A DNA stretch of 64,000 nt from DAHUXD01 sp963736455 (lineage in GTDB: Bacteria; Acidobacteriota; Thermoanaerobaculia; UBA5066; Gp7-AA6). The translations under genes and the position numbers were made by a program. Of the stretch, positions 51,599 to 59,874 are shown one piece after another. The stretch lies in assembly GCA_963736455.1 (NCBI GenBank), contig CAVTON010000001.1:1736001-1800000 (forward strand), read 5' to 3'. Within the stretch, counting starts at the first letter, position 1. Each line of letters opens with the position of its first letter. The notes under the pieces were generated by a model. It saw only the letters and a program-made list of their open reading frames with translations, did not search any database and was not told where the DNA came from.

Positions 51599-52501
51599 AT
51601 GGACGGTCGGATCCTCGTCGTCGGCGCCGGCACGATGGGCCGCGGGATCGCCGGCGTCTGCGCGATGTCGGGCTACGACACGTGGGTCTTCGACGCCGAC
51701 CCGTCCGCGCAGCGAGCCGTCCGGGCCGCGATCGAGTCCTCCTGGAGCCGCGCGATCGACAGGGGCAAGCTCACGACGGCGGCCGCCGACGCGGCCCGCC
51801 ACCGCCTGCGCATCGCCGAGCGCCTGCGCGACGCCGCCAACGCGGACTTCGTCATCGAGGCCGTCCCGGAGGCGCTCGACTTGAAGCGCATGGTGTTCTC
51901 GGAGCTCGACGACGTGTGCCCCGACCGCACGATCTTCGCCTCGAACACATCCTCGCTCCCGATCACTCGCATCGCCCACGCGACGGGCCGGCGGGACCGC
52001 GTCATCGGCCTCCACTTCTTCAACCCGGTCGCCGCGATGCCGCTCGTCGAGGTCGTGCGGGGCCGGGAGACCTCGCCCGAGACCGAGGAGCGGGCGCTCG
52101 CGCTCGTGCGGTCTCTCGGCAAGGAAGCCGTCCGGGTCCTCGACTCCCCGGGCTTTGCGACCTCGCGGCTCGGCGTCGCTCTGGGGCTCGAAGCCATGCG
52201 CATGGTCGAGGAGGGTGTCGCCAGCGCGTCGGACATCGACCGGGCGCTCGAGCTCGGTTACGGACACCGGATGGGGCCGTTGAAGACGAGCGACCTCGTC
52301 GGGCTCGACGTGCGCCTGTCGATCGCCGAGACGCTCGCCTCGGAGCTTTCGTCCGACCGCTTCGAGCCGCCCGCGATCCTGAAGACCCTGGTCGGCGAGG
52401 GCCGGACCGGAAAGAAGGCCGGCGAAGGGTTCTACACGTGGGACGGCGATCACGCCGCCGGCGAGGGCGCGCGGGCCTCGGAGCTCGCGCGCAGGCGATG
52501 A
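51599..52501 (+). CDS. 3-hydroxyacyl-CoA (3-hydroxybutyryl-CoA) dehydrogenase
   Basis: A 300-residue NAD-dependent dehydrogenase. The Rossmann motif is VVGAGTMGRGIAGVC, the catalytic histidine/asparagine region is GLHFFNPVAAMPLVEVVRG, and the C-terminal dimer domain contains LGYGHRMGPLKTSDLVGLD and KKAGEGFYTWDGD. It interconverts 3-hydroxybutyryl-CoA and acetoacetyl-CoA in fatty-acid oxidation or butyrate-type metabolism. It begins 9 bp after the amidohydrolase gene, and its stop overlaps the next start. Confidence 0.93.
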   Translation: MDGRILVVGAGTMGRGIAGVCAMSGYDTWVFDADPSAQRAVRAAIESSWSRAIDRGKLTTAAADAARHRLRIAERLRDAANADFVIEAVPEALDLKRMVFSELDDVCPDRTIFASNTSSLPITRIAHATGRRDRVIGLHFFNPVAAMPLVEVVRGRETSPETEERALALVRSLGKEAVRVLDSPGFATSRLGVALGLEAMRMVEEGVASASDIDRALELGYGHRMGPLKTSDLVGLDVRLSIAETLASELSSDRFEPPAILKTLVGEGRTGKKAGEGFYTWDGDHAAGEGARASELARRR

Positions 52502-53019
52502 GACGGAATCGAGAGGGCGCGGCGGCCGATTCCCGGCACGGAGGCTTCGGTCTCGGCGTGGCCCTGGTGGCGTTCGGCGTCTATGCGCTGCTGCAGCGCT
52601 CGTTCCACGTTCACGGGCCCGCGCCCATCCTGCTCGTCATCGGCGCCGCTCTCTTCGCCGTCGCGGCGATGCGCCGGTTCCAGGGGCCTCTCGTGCCCGC
52701 GGGAGTCCTGCTCGGCCTCGGAACCGCCTTCCTGGTGCGCGACGCGATCGAGCCCTGGATGCCGGGGTGGGCCACGATCCTTCTGGGCATCGGTGCGGGG
52801 CTGCTGCTCGCCGGAGCGCTCGATCGCCGCGAGGCCCGGCGGACCCCGTCCATGGCCGGAGCGGCGCTCGTGGCGATCGCCCTCTGCGCCGCCCTGGCGG
52901 TCAACCTCCACATCTCGATCGGGCTCTGGGACCGCCTGTGGCAGCTCTGGCCGTTCGCCCTCGTCGCCGCCGGCGCCCTCCTCGTGCTGCAGGCCTTCGC
53001 CGGGCGGCGCGCGAGCTGA
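52498..53019 (+). CDS. small membrane protein, LiaF/DUF5668-like
   Basis: A 173-residue protein starting at ATG 52498, overlapping the dehydrogenase gene (ATGA). About five short hydrophobic helices run through it (GLGVALVAFGVYALLQRSF, PAPILLVIGAALFAVAAM, TILLGIGAGLLLAGAL, GAALVAIALCAALAV and LWQLWPFALVAAGALLVL), the usual pattern of LiaI/LiaF-like and DUF5668 membrane domains. Function unknown. Convergent with the next gene with 6 bp between stop codons. Confidence 0.8.
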   Translation: MRRNREGAAADSRHGGFGLGVALVAFGVYALLQRSFHVHGPAPILLVIGAALFAVAAMRRFQGPLVPAGVLLGLGTAFLVRDAIEPWMPGWATILLGIGAGLLLAGALDRREARRTPSMAGAALVAIALCAALAVNLHISIGLWDRLWQLWPFALVAAGALLVLQAFAGRRAS

Positions 53020-53025
53020 GAGCGC

Positions 53026-53583
53026 CTACAGATCCAGGATCTTCGGGGCGGCCTTCGCCGCCCCGGCCGAGACCGGCAAGGCGAGGCGCTGGGACAGGAG
53101 CCGCGCCGTCACGAAGAGAACGACGAGCGCCGCGGCGATCTCGAGCGAGAAGAACCCGGTGGCGAGCCGGTGATAGCGCGCGAGAAGAAGACGCGACGGA
53201 TCGGCCGCCGGCAGGTTGTCGATCAGGCCCGGCGCCTCGGCGCGGATCCGGTCGATCGGGGGGATGAGGAGCTGGCGGATCACGAGCGCGGCAAAGAACC
53301 CGAGCACCGGCAGGCGCGTCAGGAGCGCGCGCGACCCGCGTGCGGCGCCACGGGTCAGGAGCCACGACGTCACGAAGAGAACCAGGAAGCTCGCCTCCGC
53401 CAGGCCGCACATCTGCGAAAGGATCGGGCTCTGGAGAGCTCCCGCCATGTCCCGCGTGGGAAGGACGTGGAAGACGGCGGGGGCGACGATCGCCCCGAAG
53501 ACGATCGGAGGGGCCAGCGCGAAGCCGAGGGCGGCCAGGTGGAGCGCGAGGACGAGGGGCTCGAGACGGGCGTCGAGCTTCAC
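53026..53583 (-). CDS. DUF4149-like membrane protein
   Basis: A 185-residue protein with four membrane helices (about 10-30, 60-80, 90-110 and 140-162). The first helix with APPIVFGAIVAPAVFHVLPT and the second-helix region LAEASFLVLFVTSW follow the DUF4149/TMEM205-like pattern. Function unknown. It lies 9 bp downstream of the MqnD gene in the same orientation and is probably cotranscribed with it. Confidence 0.8.
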   Translation of the reverse strand: MKLDARLEPLVLALHLAALGFALAPPIVFGAIVAPAVFHVLPTRDMAGALQSPILSQMCGLAEASFLVLFVTSWLLTRGAARGSRALLTRLPVLGFFAALVIRQLLIPPIDRIRAEAPGLIDNLPAADPSRLLLARYHRLATGFFSLEIAAALVVLFVTARLLSQRLALPVSAGAAKAAPKILDL

Positions 53584-53592
53584 GGCACCCTG

Positions 53593-54435
53593 CTAAGGCG
53601 CGTACTCGGCGGTGACGCGAGGCGTCAGCCCCGCGGCATGGCCGCGGTCGAGCAGCAGCTGGACGGCGCGGCGGCCCGCTTCGCCGTAGTCCCGGGTCCA
53701 CGAATTGACGTACATGCCGACGAACCGGTCGGCCTTGTCCCGGTCGAGGCCGCGGGCGTAGCGCATGGCGTGATCGAGGGCGGCCCCGCGGTGCGCCAGG
53801 CCGTACTCGATCGAGCGGGACAGGGCCCGGGAAATGCGGCCGATCCGCTCCGCCCCGAGATCCCGGCGCACGACGTTGCCGCCGAGGGGCAGGGGCAGAC
53901 CGGTCTCGTCCTTCCACCAGCGGCCGAGATCCACGACGGCGGAGAGACCCTCGTCGCCGAACGTGAGCTGCCCCTCGTGGATGAGCAGGCCCGCCCGGAC
54001 CTCGCCCGTCCGCACGGCATCCTGGATGCGGTCGAAGGGCATCACCGTCGTCGCGGCGCCCGGAGCCCAGAGCTTCAGCGCGAGGGCCGCCGTCGTCCAG
54101 TCGCCCGGCGAAGCGACCGTCACGGCGCCCGAGGCGATCTCCTCGCGTGGCATCGGCTCCTTCGAGACGACGACGGGACCGTAGCCGTCGCCGAAGGACG
54201 CGCCGTGCGGCAAGAGCAGGTAGCGTTCCGCGAGGCGCGCGTAGGCATGGAACGAAACGGCCGTCACCGCGAGCTCGCCGGTCATCGCGCGCCGATTGAG
54301 CGACTCGATGTCGGAGAGCTCGTGGACGAAGGCGAGGCCTTCGGTGTCCACCCGCCCTTCCGCGAGCGCATAGAACATGAAGGCGTCGTCCGAGTCGGGG
54401 CTGTGCGCGACGGTGATCGTTTCGGCGGAGGTCAC
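53593..54435 (-). CDS. mqnD: menaquinone biosynthesis protein MqnD (1,4-dihydroxy-6-naphthoate synthase-like)
   Basis: A 280-residue periplasmic-binding-protein-fold enzyme. The N-terminal HSPDSDDAFMFYALAEGRVD and DIESLNRRAMTGELAVTAVS are typical of MqnD, which converts cyclic de-hypoxanthinylfutalosine to 1,4-dihydroxy-6-naphthoate in the futalosine route to menaquinone. Menaquinol would feed the ACIII encoded at 29-36 kb. Other mqn genes are not in the window. The related MqnA cannot be fully excluded, but the DDAFMFY motif favours MqnD. GTG start at 54435. Confidence 0.88.
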   Translation of the reverse strand: MTSAETITVAHSPDSDDAFMFYALAEGRVDTEGLAFVHELSDIESLNRRAMTGELAVTAVSFHAYARLAERYLLLPHGASFGDGYGPVVVSKEPMPREEIASGAVTVASPGDWTTAALALKLWAPGAATTVMPFDRIQDAVRTGEVRAGLLIHEGQLTFGDEGLSAVVDLGRWWKDETGLPLPLGGNVVRRDLGAERIGRISRALSRSIEYGLAHRGAALDHAMRYARGLDRDKADRFVGMYVNSWTRDYGEAGRRAVQLLLDRGHAAGLTPRVTAEYAP

Positions 54436-54539
54436 CGGGCGATTCTATGACCTCGCCGACGCTCGCCCGAGCGCGTGCGACTTGACTTGCGTCGGACGGA
54501 ACGCCACAATGAAGTCAAGAGCGAACTCGCAGGAAACCC

Positions 54540-54569
54540 TTGAACCGAAACGAGAATTACTTCTAGAAT
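54540..54569 (+). promoter_or_regulatory. sigma-70-like promoter of the lysine-rich microprotein gene
   Basis: TTGAAC (54540-54545) and TAGAAT (54564-54569) with an 18-bp spacer, in a locally AT-rich island. Transcription would start near 54576, at the foot of the hairpin at 54575-54602. The stretch 54436-54734 otherwise contains only this promoter, the hairpin and an untranslated leader. Confidence 0.6.
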
Positions 54570-54574
54570 GAAAA

Positions 54575-54602
54575 CGCCGGATGGGTGGCAGCCCATCCGG
54601 CG
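54575..54602 (+). other. perfect 11-bp hairpin at the 5' end of the leader RNA
   Basis: Stem CGCCGGATGGG with CCCATCCGGCG around the loop TGGCAG, starting almost exactly at the predicted transcription start. No U-run follows, so it is not a simple terminator. It may stabilise the RNA or be part of a regulatory leader of about 160 nt. Confidence 0.65.
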
Positions 54603-54734
54603 AAGAAACAGAACGTATGACCCATCAATCGTTCGGCAGCGGCAGACTGAAGGCGATACGCCCTTTCACGGGGGCGGAAAAACTAGCATCTCGCCCGAGG
54701 GCTGTCAATGGACTGTCGGGAGGGAGGTGACGTA

Positions 54735-54794
54735 ATGGCCACGAAGAAGAAGGCTGCGAAGAAGGCGAAGAAGGCGACCAAGAAGAAGAAGTAA
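54735..54794 (+). CDS. 19-residue lysine/alanine-rich basic microprotein
   Basis: ATG GCC ACG then almost only Lys and Ala codons, ending TAA: 19 residues (MATKKKAAKKAKKATKKKK), with 12 lysines. GGGAGGTGA lies 5 nt upstream, a good ribosome site, and a strong terminator follows 33 bp later. The composition resembles histone H1 or Hc1-like tails, so DNA or RNA binding is a reasonable guess. It is below most gene-finder limits and is not a fragment of a larger frame. Confidence 0.75.
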   Translation: MATKKKAAKKAKKATKKKK

Positions 54795-54827
54795 GTCAAG
54801 CACTTACAACTTCCCACACGGTTTCTC

Positions 54828-54852
54828 GGGGGCCTGCGGGCCCCCTTTTTTT
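54828..54852 (+). terminator. rho-independent terminator of the microprotein gene
   Basis: Stem GGGGGCC with GGCCCCC around a 4-nt loop, followed immediately by seven T residues. It separates the microprotein transcript from the PadR operon. Confidence 0.92.
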
Positions 54853-54905
54853 GTCCCCAAACGGGGACGGAAAGGACCGGGGGTCGAAACGATTTCCGCA
54901 GGCAT

Positions 54906-54925
54906 CTATATCTATGTTGATATAG
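54906..54925. promoter_or_regulatory. palindromic operator before the PadR gene
   Basis: The inverted repeat CTATATC-TATGTT-GATATAG ends 7 bp before the PadR start codon. It is strongly AT-rich in a GC-rich surrounding and contains TATAGT and TATATC, which could also serve as a -10 element. PadR proteins usually bind such sites and repress their own gene, so autoregulation is likely. Confidence 0.6.
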
Positions 54926-54932
54926 TTCCGCG

Positions 54933-55475
54933 GTGTCGCTCCCTCACCTGCTCCTCGGGCTCCTCCTCGACGCTCCGCGAACGGGATACGACCTGGCGTC
55001 CCGGATCCACACGGAGCTCGACCCGTTCTGGAGCGCCGGGTTCTCCCAGATCTACCCCGAGCTCTCCCGCCTCCGGCGGCGCGGCTGGGTCCTCCTTCGG
55101 GTCCTGGGCCCCCGCCACGGACCCCGCCGCAACCTCTACCGCGTGACCGCGGCCGGCCGCCGCGAGCTCGCCCGCTGGCTCGGCGAGCCCCCTCCGCCTC
55201 CCCGCTCGAACGACGGCTTTCTCGTCCGGCTGGCGCTCTACGACGGGCTTCCGGCCGGCGATCGAGGCCGCGCGCTTCGAGCCGCCGAAGGGGTCCTCGC
55301 CGAGGAAGCGCGGCGCGTCGGAGCGCTCCCGATGCCGGGTGGATACCCGAGCCTCGCTCGGCGAGCGGCGATCGAGCGGCTCCAGAGTCTGCGCCGGTTC
55401 CTGCGCGCCACGCAGGCGCCCGCGCCACGGCCGCGTCCCCGACGCCCTTCCACCAGGGCCACCCGCCGGCGTTGA
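54933..55475 (+). CDS. PadR-family transcriptional regulator
   Basis: A 180-residue protein from the GTG at 54933. The N-terminal winged helix is standard PadR (LLGLLLDAPRTGYDLASRIH, QIYPELSRLRRRGWVLLRV, RRNLYRVTAAGRRELARWL). A short helical C-terminal domain follows (about 90-150), then a Pro/Arg-rich tail. A palindrome directly upstream suggests autoregulation. The next genes, encoding a molybdenum oxidoreductase, start 79 bp later in the same direction and are its likely targets; that is inference. The ligand may be an aromatic compound, as for PadR itself. Confidence 0.88.
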   Translation: MSLPHLLLGLLLDAPRTGYDLASRIHTELDPFWSAGFSQIYPELSRLRRRGWVLLRVLGPRHGPRRNLYRVTAAGRRELARWLGEPPPPPRSNDGFLVRLALYDGLPAGDRGRALRAAEGVLAEEARRVGALPMPGGYPSLARRAAIERLQSLRRFLRATQAPAPRPRPRRPSTRATRRR

Positions 55476-55554
55476 CCGGCCTGCCCCGGCGGCGAAGACA
55501 CCGCTCTCACGCGGACGTATGATCGGGGGAACGGGTGCAACCCGGGAGGCGCTC

Positions 55555-56268
55555 ATGAGCGACGAAACCCGCGGCGGATTCACGCGCCGCGACCTGGTCC
55601 GAGGCAGCCTCGTCGGCGCGATCGCGGCGAGCGTGGGCGTCAAGGCCGAGGCGGCGACGACCGGCGAGATCGGGCCCGGTCCGGCGGCCCTCGAGCTCGA
55701 CGTCAACGGGGTCAAGCATCACCTGACCGTCGAGCCCCGGGTCACCCTGTCGGACGCCCTGCGGGATCGGATCGGGCTCACCGGCACCAAAGTGGTCTGC
55801 GGCCGCGGCGCATGCGGCGCGTGCACGGTTCTTCTCGACGGCAAGACGGTCTGTTCCTGCCTGGTCCTCGCCCACGAGGCCGCCGGAAAACCCATCACCA
55901 CGATCGAGGGTCTGGCCGCCGACGGCCGCCTGACGCCTCTCCAGGAAGCGTTCATCGCCGCCGACGCCCTCCAGTGCGGCTACTGCACCTCGGGAATGAT
56001 CCTCTCCTGCAAGGTTCTGCTCGACCGGAATCCGAAGCCGACGCGCCAGGCGATCCGCGAAGCGGTGGCCGGGAACCTGTGCCGCTGCGGGACCTACAAC
56101 CACGTCTTCGACGCCGTCGAGCGGGCCGCGGGTCTCCGGACGGCGGCGGCCGACGCGGCTCCGGTCCTGGTCGGCTCGCGGCTTTCGGCCTCCGGCTCAC
56201 GCTACGAGGACGACCCGCGCGTCGGCCGCGCGATCCGGGAAACCCTGGAGCAGGAGGATCTGGCATGA
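55555..56268 (+). CDS. Tat-exported [2Fe-2S] subunit of a PaoABC-like aldehyde/xanthine oxidoreductase
   Basis: A 237-residue protein with a twin-arginine signal (TRRDLVRGSLVGAIAASVG, about 10-28), starting at ATG 55555 with GGGAGG upstream. The plant-type cluster is bound by CGRGACGACTVLLDGKTVC and the second cluster by CGYCTSGM and CRCGTY; all eight cysteines are present. Like PaoA (YagT) of E. coli, the small subunit carries the export signal for the whole complex. ATGA overlap with the large-subunit gene. Confidence 0.92.
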   Translation: MSDETRGGFTRRDLVRGSLVGAIAASVGVKAEAATTGEIGPGPAALELDVNGVKHHLTVEPRVTLSDALRDRIGLTGTKVVCGRGACGACTVLLDGKTVCSCLVLAHEAAGKPITTIEGLAADGRLTPLQEAFIAADALQCGYCTSGMILSCKVLLDRNPKPTRQAIREAVAGNLCRCGTYNHVFDAVERAAGLRTAAADAAPVLVGSRLSASGSRYEDDPRVGRAIRETLEQEDLA

Positions 56269-58562
56269 AGGAAAGAATCCGCGTCGGGTTCGAAGGCGAT
56301 TTCCAGTTCAAGGAGATCGAGATCGCCGACGGCGACCCGGCTCCCTGGGATCCGTCCCGGAAGTTCTCGATCGTCGGCACGCGCGTACCCCGCCTCGACG
56401 GCAAGGCCAAGGCCACCGGGGAGGCGCGCTACTCCCTCGACGTGCGGCTGCCGGGCATGCTCTACGGACGAATCCTGAGGTGCCCGCTCGCGGCCGCGAC
56501 CGTCACGTCGGTGGACGTCGCGCCCGCGCTCAAGATGCCGGGCGTCCGGGCGGCGCTCGCCATTGCGCAGCCGGGCGAAAAGATGCGATTCGCCGGGCAG
56601 GAGGTTGCGGCGGTGGCCGCGGAGACCTCCGAACAGGCCGCCGACGCCCTGGCGGCGATCCGCGTGGCGTATTCCCCGCTGCCGTTCGTCGTGGGCATCG
56701 AGGCGGCGCGCCAGGCCGACGCGCCGCTCGTCTTCGAAGGCAAGGCCGAAACGAAGTCGTCGGCCGGCGAGGTCGAGTCGCGCGCCAGGAGCCTCGCCCG
56801 CAACGGCAACGTCCTCGGCCCGCGTTCGACGGTCCGCGGCGACGTCGAGGCCGGCTTCCGGAAGGCGGACGCCGTCGTCGAGGCGACCTATGCAACGCAG
56901 GTCCAGCTCCACTCGGCGCTGGAGACCCACGGCCTCGTCGCGAAGTGGGAGGGGGACGACCTCACGGTCTGGGCCTCGACCCAGGGCATCTTCGTGATGC
57001 GGGACGAGCTGGCCGAGTCTCTGAAGATCCCGGTGTCGAAGGTGCGGGTCCTCACCGAGTACATGGGCGGCGGGTTCGGCGCGAAGTTCGGCCCGAGGGT
57101 CGAGGGCGTGGCGGCGGCCCGCCTCGCGAAACAGGCCGGCGCGCCCGTGAAGCTCTTCCTCGACCGCAAGGAAGAGCAGCTGGCGAGCGGCAACCGGCCG
57201 TCCTCCCTGCAGACGGTCAAGGCCGGCGCCACGAAGGACGGCAAGCTCACGGCGCTCCAGCTGACGGTGTACGGCACCGGCGGCACCAACGGCGGCACCG
57301 GGACCTCCGGGCCGATCAAGAACATCTATGCCTGCGACAACCTGAAGGTGGACGAGTACGACGTCTTCAGCAACGCCGGGCCCTCGACGGCGATGCGGGC
57401 GCCGGGGCATCCCCAGGGCGCCTTCGCGCTCGAGGCGACGATGGACGAGCTCGCGCGGTCGATCGGCATGGACTCCCTCGAATTCCGGATGAAGAACGAC
57501 CCCTCCGCCGTGCGCCGGGAGCAGTTTCGCGTCGGCGCCGAGAAAATCGGCTGGAAGACCCGCGACGCGCGCCGCCGGACCTCCGATCCGTGGGTGGTTC
57601 GGGGAATCGGCGTCGGCGCCTCCGTCTGGTACAACACCGGCGACGCGGGGCCCCGCGCGACCGTCACGATTCATCACGACGGCTCCGCCGAGGTCGAGCA
57701 CGGCATCCAGGACCTCGGAACCGGCTCGCGGACGATGATCGCGATCGTCGCCGCCGAGGAGCTGGGGCTCCCCCTCGAGCGGGTCTCGGTCTCGATCGGC
57801 GATTCGCGCATGCCCTTCGGGCCGGACTCGGGAGGGTCCTCGACGACGCCCTCGAGCGCTCCGACGATCCGGCGGGCGGCCTACCAGGCCCGGCTCGCGC
57901 TCGCGAAGGCCGTCGCGCGCGAATGGAAGGTCGCCCCGGAATCGGTGACGATCGCCGAAGGCCGCGTCTTTGCTCCGGGCGATCCGAAGCACGACGTGAC
58001 CTGGGACGAAGCCTGCAAGCTCCTGCCGAGCCAGGGCGTCGCGACGACCTCCGATCGCGCCGACAACCATGAGGACGCCTGGAAGCGCTTCACGACCGGC
58101 GCGCAGTTCGCCGAGGTCGAAGTGGACAAGGCGACGGGGAAGGTTCGAGTCGAGCGCGTCGTCGCCGTCCACGACTGCGGCGTCCCCATCAACGCCCTCG
58201 CAACCGAGAGCCAGATCCAGGGCGGCGTCATCCAGGGCGTCTCCTACGCCCTCTTCGAGGACCGGATCCAGGATCGCGGGACCGGGCGCGTCGTCAATCC
58301 CAACGTCGAGTCCTACAAGATCGCCGGCGCCCTCGACGTGCCCGAGATCGACGTCACGCTGGTGTCGGTCTGGGACGGGGTCAACAACACGAACTCGGTC
58401 GGAATCGGCGAGCCCTCGACCGTGCCGACGGCCGCGGCCATCGCCAACGCCGTCTCGCACGCCCTGGGGGTGCGCATAAGGCAGATCCCGATCACGCCGG
58501 CGGTGGTTCTCGAAGCCCTCCGCGCGGCGGGAGGATCGGAGACGCAGGGAGGCCGGTCATGA
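56265..58562 (+). CDS. molybdopterin-binding subunit of PaoABC-like oxidoreductase
   Basis: A 765-residue large subunit of the xanthine dehydrogenase family. Cofactor-binding segments include EYMGGGFGAKFG, AMRAPGHPQGAFALEATMDE, GTGSRTMIAIVAAEELG and, near the end, VGIGEPSTVPTAAAIANAVS, whose glutamate is the catalytic base of the family. No signal peptide is seen, consistent with export together with the small subunit. It hydroxylates an aldehyde or a heterocycle at the molybdenum centre. Closest in layout to PaoC (YagR). Overlaps on both sides (ATGA). Confidence 0.92.
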   Translation: MKERIRVGFEGDFQFKEIEIADGDPAPWDPSRKFSIVGTRVPRLDGKAKATGEARYSLDVRLPGMLYGRILRCPLAAATVTSVDVAPALKMPGVRAALAIAQPGEKMRFAGQEVAAVAAETSEQAADALAAIRVAYSPLPFVVGIEAARQADAPLVFEGKAETKSSAGEVESRARSLARNGNVLGPRSTVRGDVEAGFRKADAVVEATYATQVQLHSALETHGLVAKWEGDDLTVWASTQGIFVMRDELAESLKIPVSKVRVLTEYMGGGFGAKFGPRVEGVAAARLAKQAGAPVKLFLDRKEEQLASGNRPSSLQTVKAGATKDGKLTALQLTVYGTGGTNGGTGTSGPIKNIYACDNLKVDEYDVFSNAGPSTAMRAPGHPQGAFALEATMDELARSIGMDSLEFRMKNDPSAVRREQFRVGAEKIGWKTRDARRRTSDPWVVRGIGVGASVWYNTGDAGPRATVTIHHDGSAEVEHGIQDLGTGSRTMIAIVAAEELGLPLERVSVSIGDSRMPFGPDSGGSSTTPSSAPTIRRAAYQARLALAKAVAREWKVAPESVTIAEGRVFAPGDPKHDVTWDEACKLLPSQGVATTSDRADNHEDAWKRFTTGAQFAEVEVDKATGKVRVERVVAVHDCGVPINALATESQIQGGVIQGVSYALFEDRIQDRGTGRVVNPNVESYKIAGALDVPEIDVTLVSVWDGVNNTNSVGIGEPSTVPTAAAIANAVSHALGVRIRQIPITPAVVLEALRAAGGSETQGGRS

Positions 58563-59530
58563 AGACGTTCGCGCTCCTTCACCCGCGCACGCTCGCCGAG
58601 GCCGCGCGCCTCTCTGCGCCTGCGGACGCCGAGATCAAGGCCGGCGGCGTGGACCTGGTCGACCGCATGAAGGAAGGCATCGACAGTCCGAAGACGGTGG
58701 TCTCGATCATGGAGATCGCGGGGCACGACGAGATCCAGCCCGGTCCGCCGACGCGCATCGGCGCCCTCGCCACGCTCGCGAAGATCGCCGACGACCCGGG
58801 GCTGCGCCGGGCCTATCCCGCCCTCGCCGATGCCGCGGGCGGCGCGGCGACGCCGCAGATCCGCCACATGGCGACTCTCGGCGGCAACCTCTGCCAGAGA
58901 CCGCGCTGCTGGTACTACCGGCTCGAAGAATTCGACTGCCGCAAGAACGGCGGCAACGACTGCTTCGCCCGCGACGGCGAGAACCGCTTCCACGCGATCT
59001 TCGACACGCAGCTCCAGTGCGTCTGCATTCACCCGTCGGCCGCGGGCACGGCACTGGCCGCCTACGGCGCCGCGCTCGACGTGATCGGGCCGAAGGGGCG
59101 GCGGGTCCTGGCGATCGAGGACTTCTTCGCGCGTCCCGTCCACGACGCCCTGCGCGAGAACACTCTCGAAGACGGCGAGATCGTCGAGGCGGTGACGCTC
59201 GCCGCGCAGCCGCCGAACGCGCGCTCGGTCTACCGCAAGCTCAAGGAAAAGGAGTCCTTCGACTGGCCGCTCGTCGAGACCTGTGTGCGCCTCTCGCTCG
59301 ACGGAGGCGTGGTGCGCGCGCCGCGCGTCGTCTTCGGCTCGGTCGCCCCGACGCCTTATCGGTCGAAGGCGGCGGAAGCCGTTCTCGAGGGCGGCCGCCC
59401 GGGTGACGACCTGGCCGCGCGCGCGGCGCAGGCGGCGATCGGCGATGCGAAGCCGCTGACGCAGAACGCCTACAAGGTGACGCTGGCGAGGGTCGAGCTC
59501 GAGCGGGCGCTCCGGCAAGTCTGGGCGTAA
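58559..59530 (+). CDS. FAD-binding subunit of PaoABC-like oxidoreductase, with [4Fe-4S] motif
   Basis: A 323-residue protein of the CoxM/PaoB type. FAD-binding stretches are AEIKAGGVDLVDRMKEG and ATLGGNLCQRPRCWYYRLEE. The insert with C-x5-C, then FDCRKNGGNDC and an HPSAAG region matches the extra [4Fe-4S] site that distinguishes PaoB from other FAD subunits of the family. It passes electrons from the FeS subunit to an acceptor. No PaoD-like maturation gene is seen within the window. Confidence 0.9.
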   Translation: MKTFALLHPRTLAEAARLSAPADAEIKAGGVDLVDRMKEGIDSPKTVVSIMEIAGHDEIQPGPPTRIGALATLAKIADDPGLRRAYPALADAAGGAATPQIRHMATLGGNLCQRPRCWYYRLEEFDCRKNGGNDCFARDGENRFHAIFDTQLQCVCIHPSAAGTALAAYGAALDVIGPKGRRVLAIEDFFARPVHDALRENTLEDGEIVEAVTLAAQPPNARSVYRKLKEKESFDWPLVETCVRLSLDGGVVRAPRVVFGSVAPTPYRSKAAEAVLEGGRPGDDLAARAAQAAIGDAKPLTQNAYKVTLARVELERALRQVWA

Positions 59531-59551
59531 GCCGGCGGCTCGGGTCTCCGC

Positions 59552-59833
59552 ATGAACGACGACCGCTACGGACCGATGCGGCGGTTCGCCCGGTCGTCCT
59601 CGGCACCCGGCGAGGCCGACTCGCTGCTCTGCCGGCACCTGCGCTCGAAGACGTGGTTCGCCCCCGACGCCTTCGGCCAGGGCGACCCGCGCCAGTCCCC
59701 TTCGACCGCCCAGTACTGGTGCCTCAGGACGATGCGTTCCGACGGGCCCGACGGCGACCTCGCGCTGCCCGAAGCCTGCACGGACGAGCGGGCATGCTTC
59801 GAGGCGGCGGTTCGGAAGGGCGGCGAGTCGTAG
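59552..59833 (+). CDS. small hypothetical protein
   Basis: A 93-residue protein rich in Arg, Asp and Ala, with four cysteines (LLCRHL, YWCLRT, EACTDERACFE). It shows no membrane segment or signal. It lies 21 bp after the FAD-subunit gene in the same direction and could be part of that operon. No family recognised. The 110-bp tandem array begins about 42 bp after its stop codon. Confidence 0.55.
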   Translation: MNDDRYGPMRRFARSSSAPGEADSLLCRHLRSKTWFAPDAFGQGDPRQSPSTAQYWCLRTMRSDGPDGDLALPEACTDERACFEAAVRKGGES

Positions 59834-59874
59834 GGCTCCGACCGGTTACCGCCCCCGTGGCGTGGGTCTGTCGC

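Noticed and set aside
49627..52497. Very long plus-strand frame running into the small membrane protein gene
   Set aside because: Only the part from ATG 52498 looks like a protein (membrane helices). The rest is Arg/Pro-rich shadow of the genes at 49495-52501.
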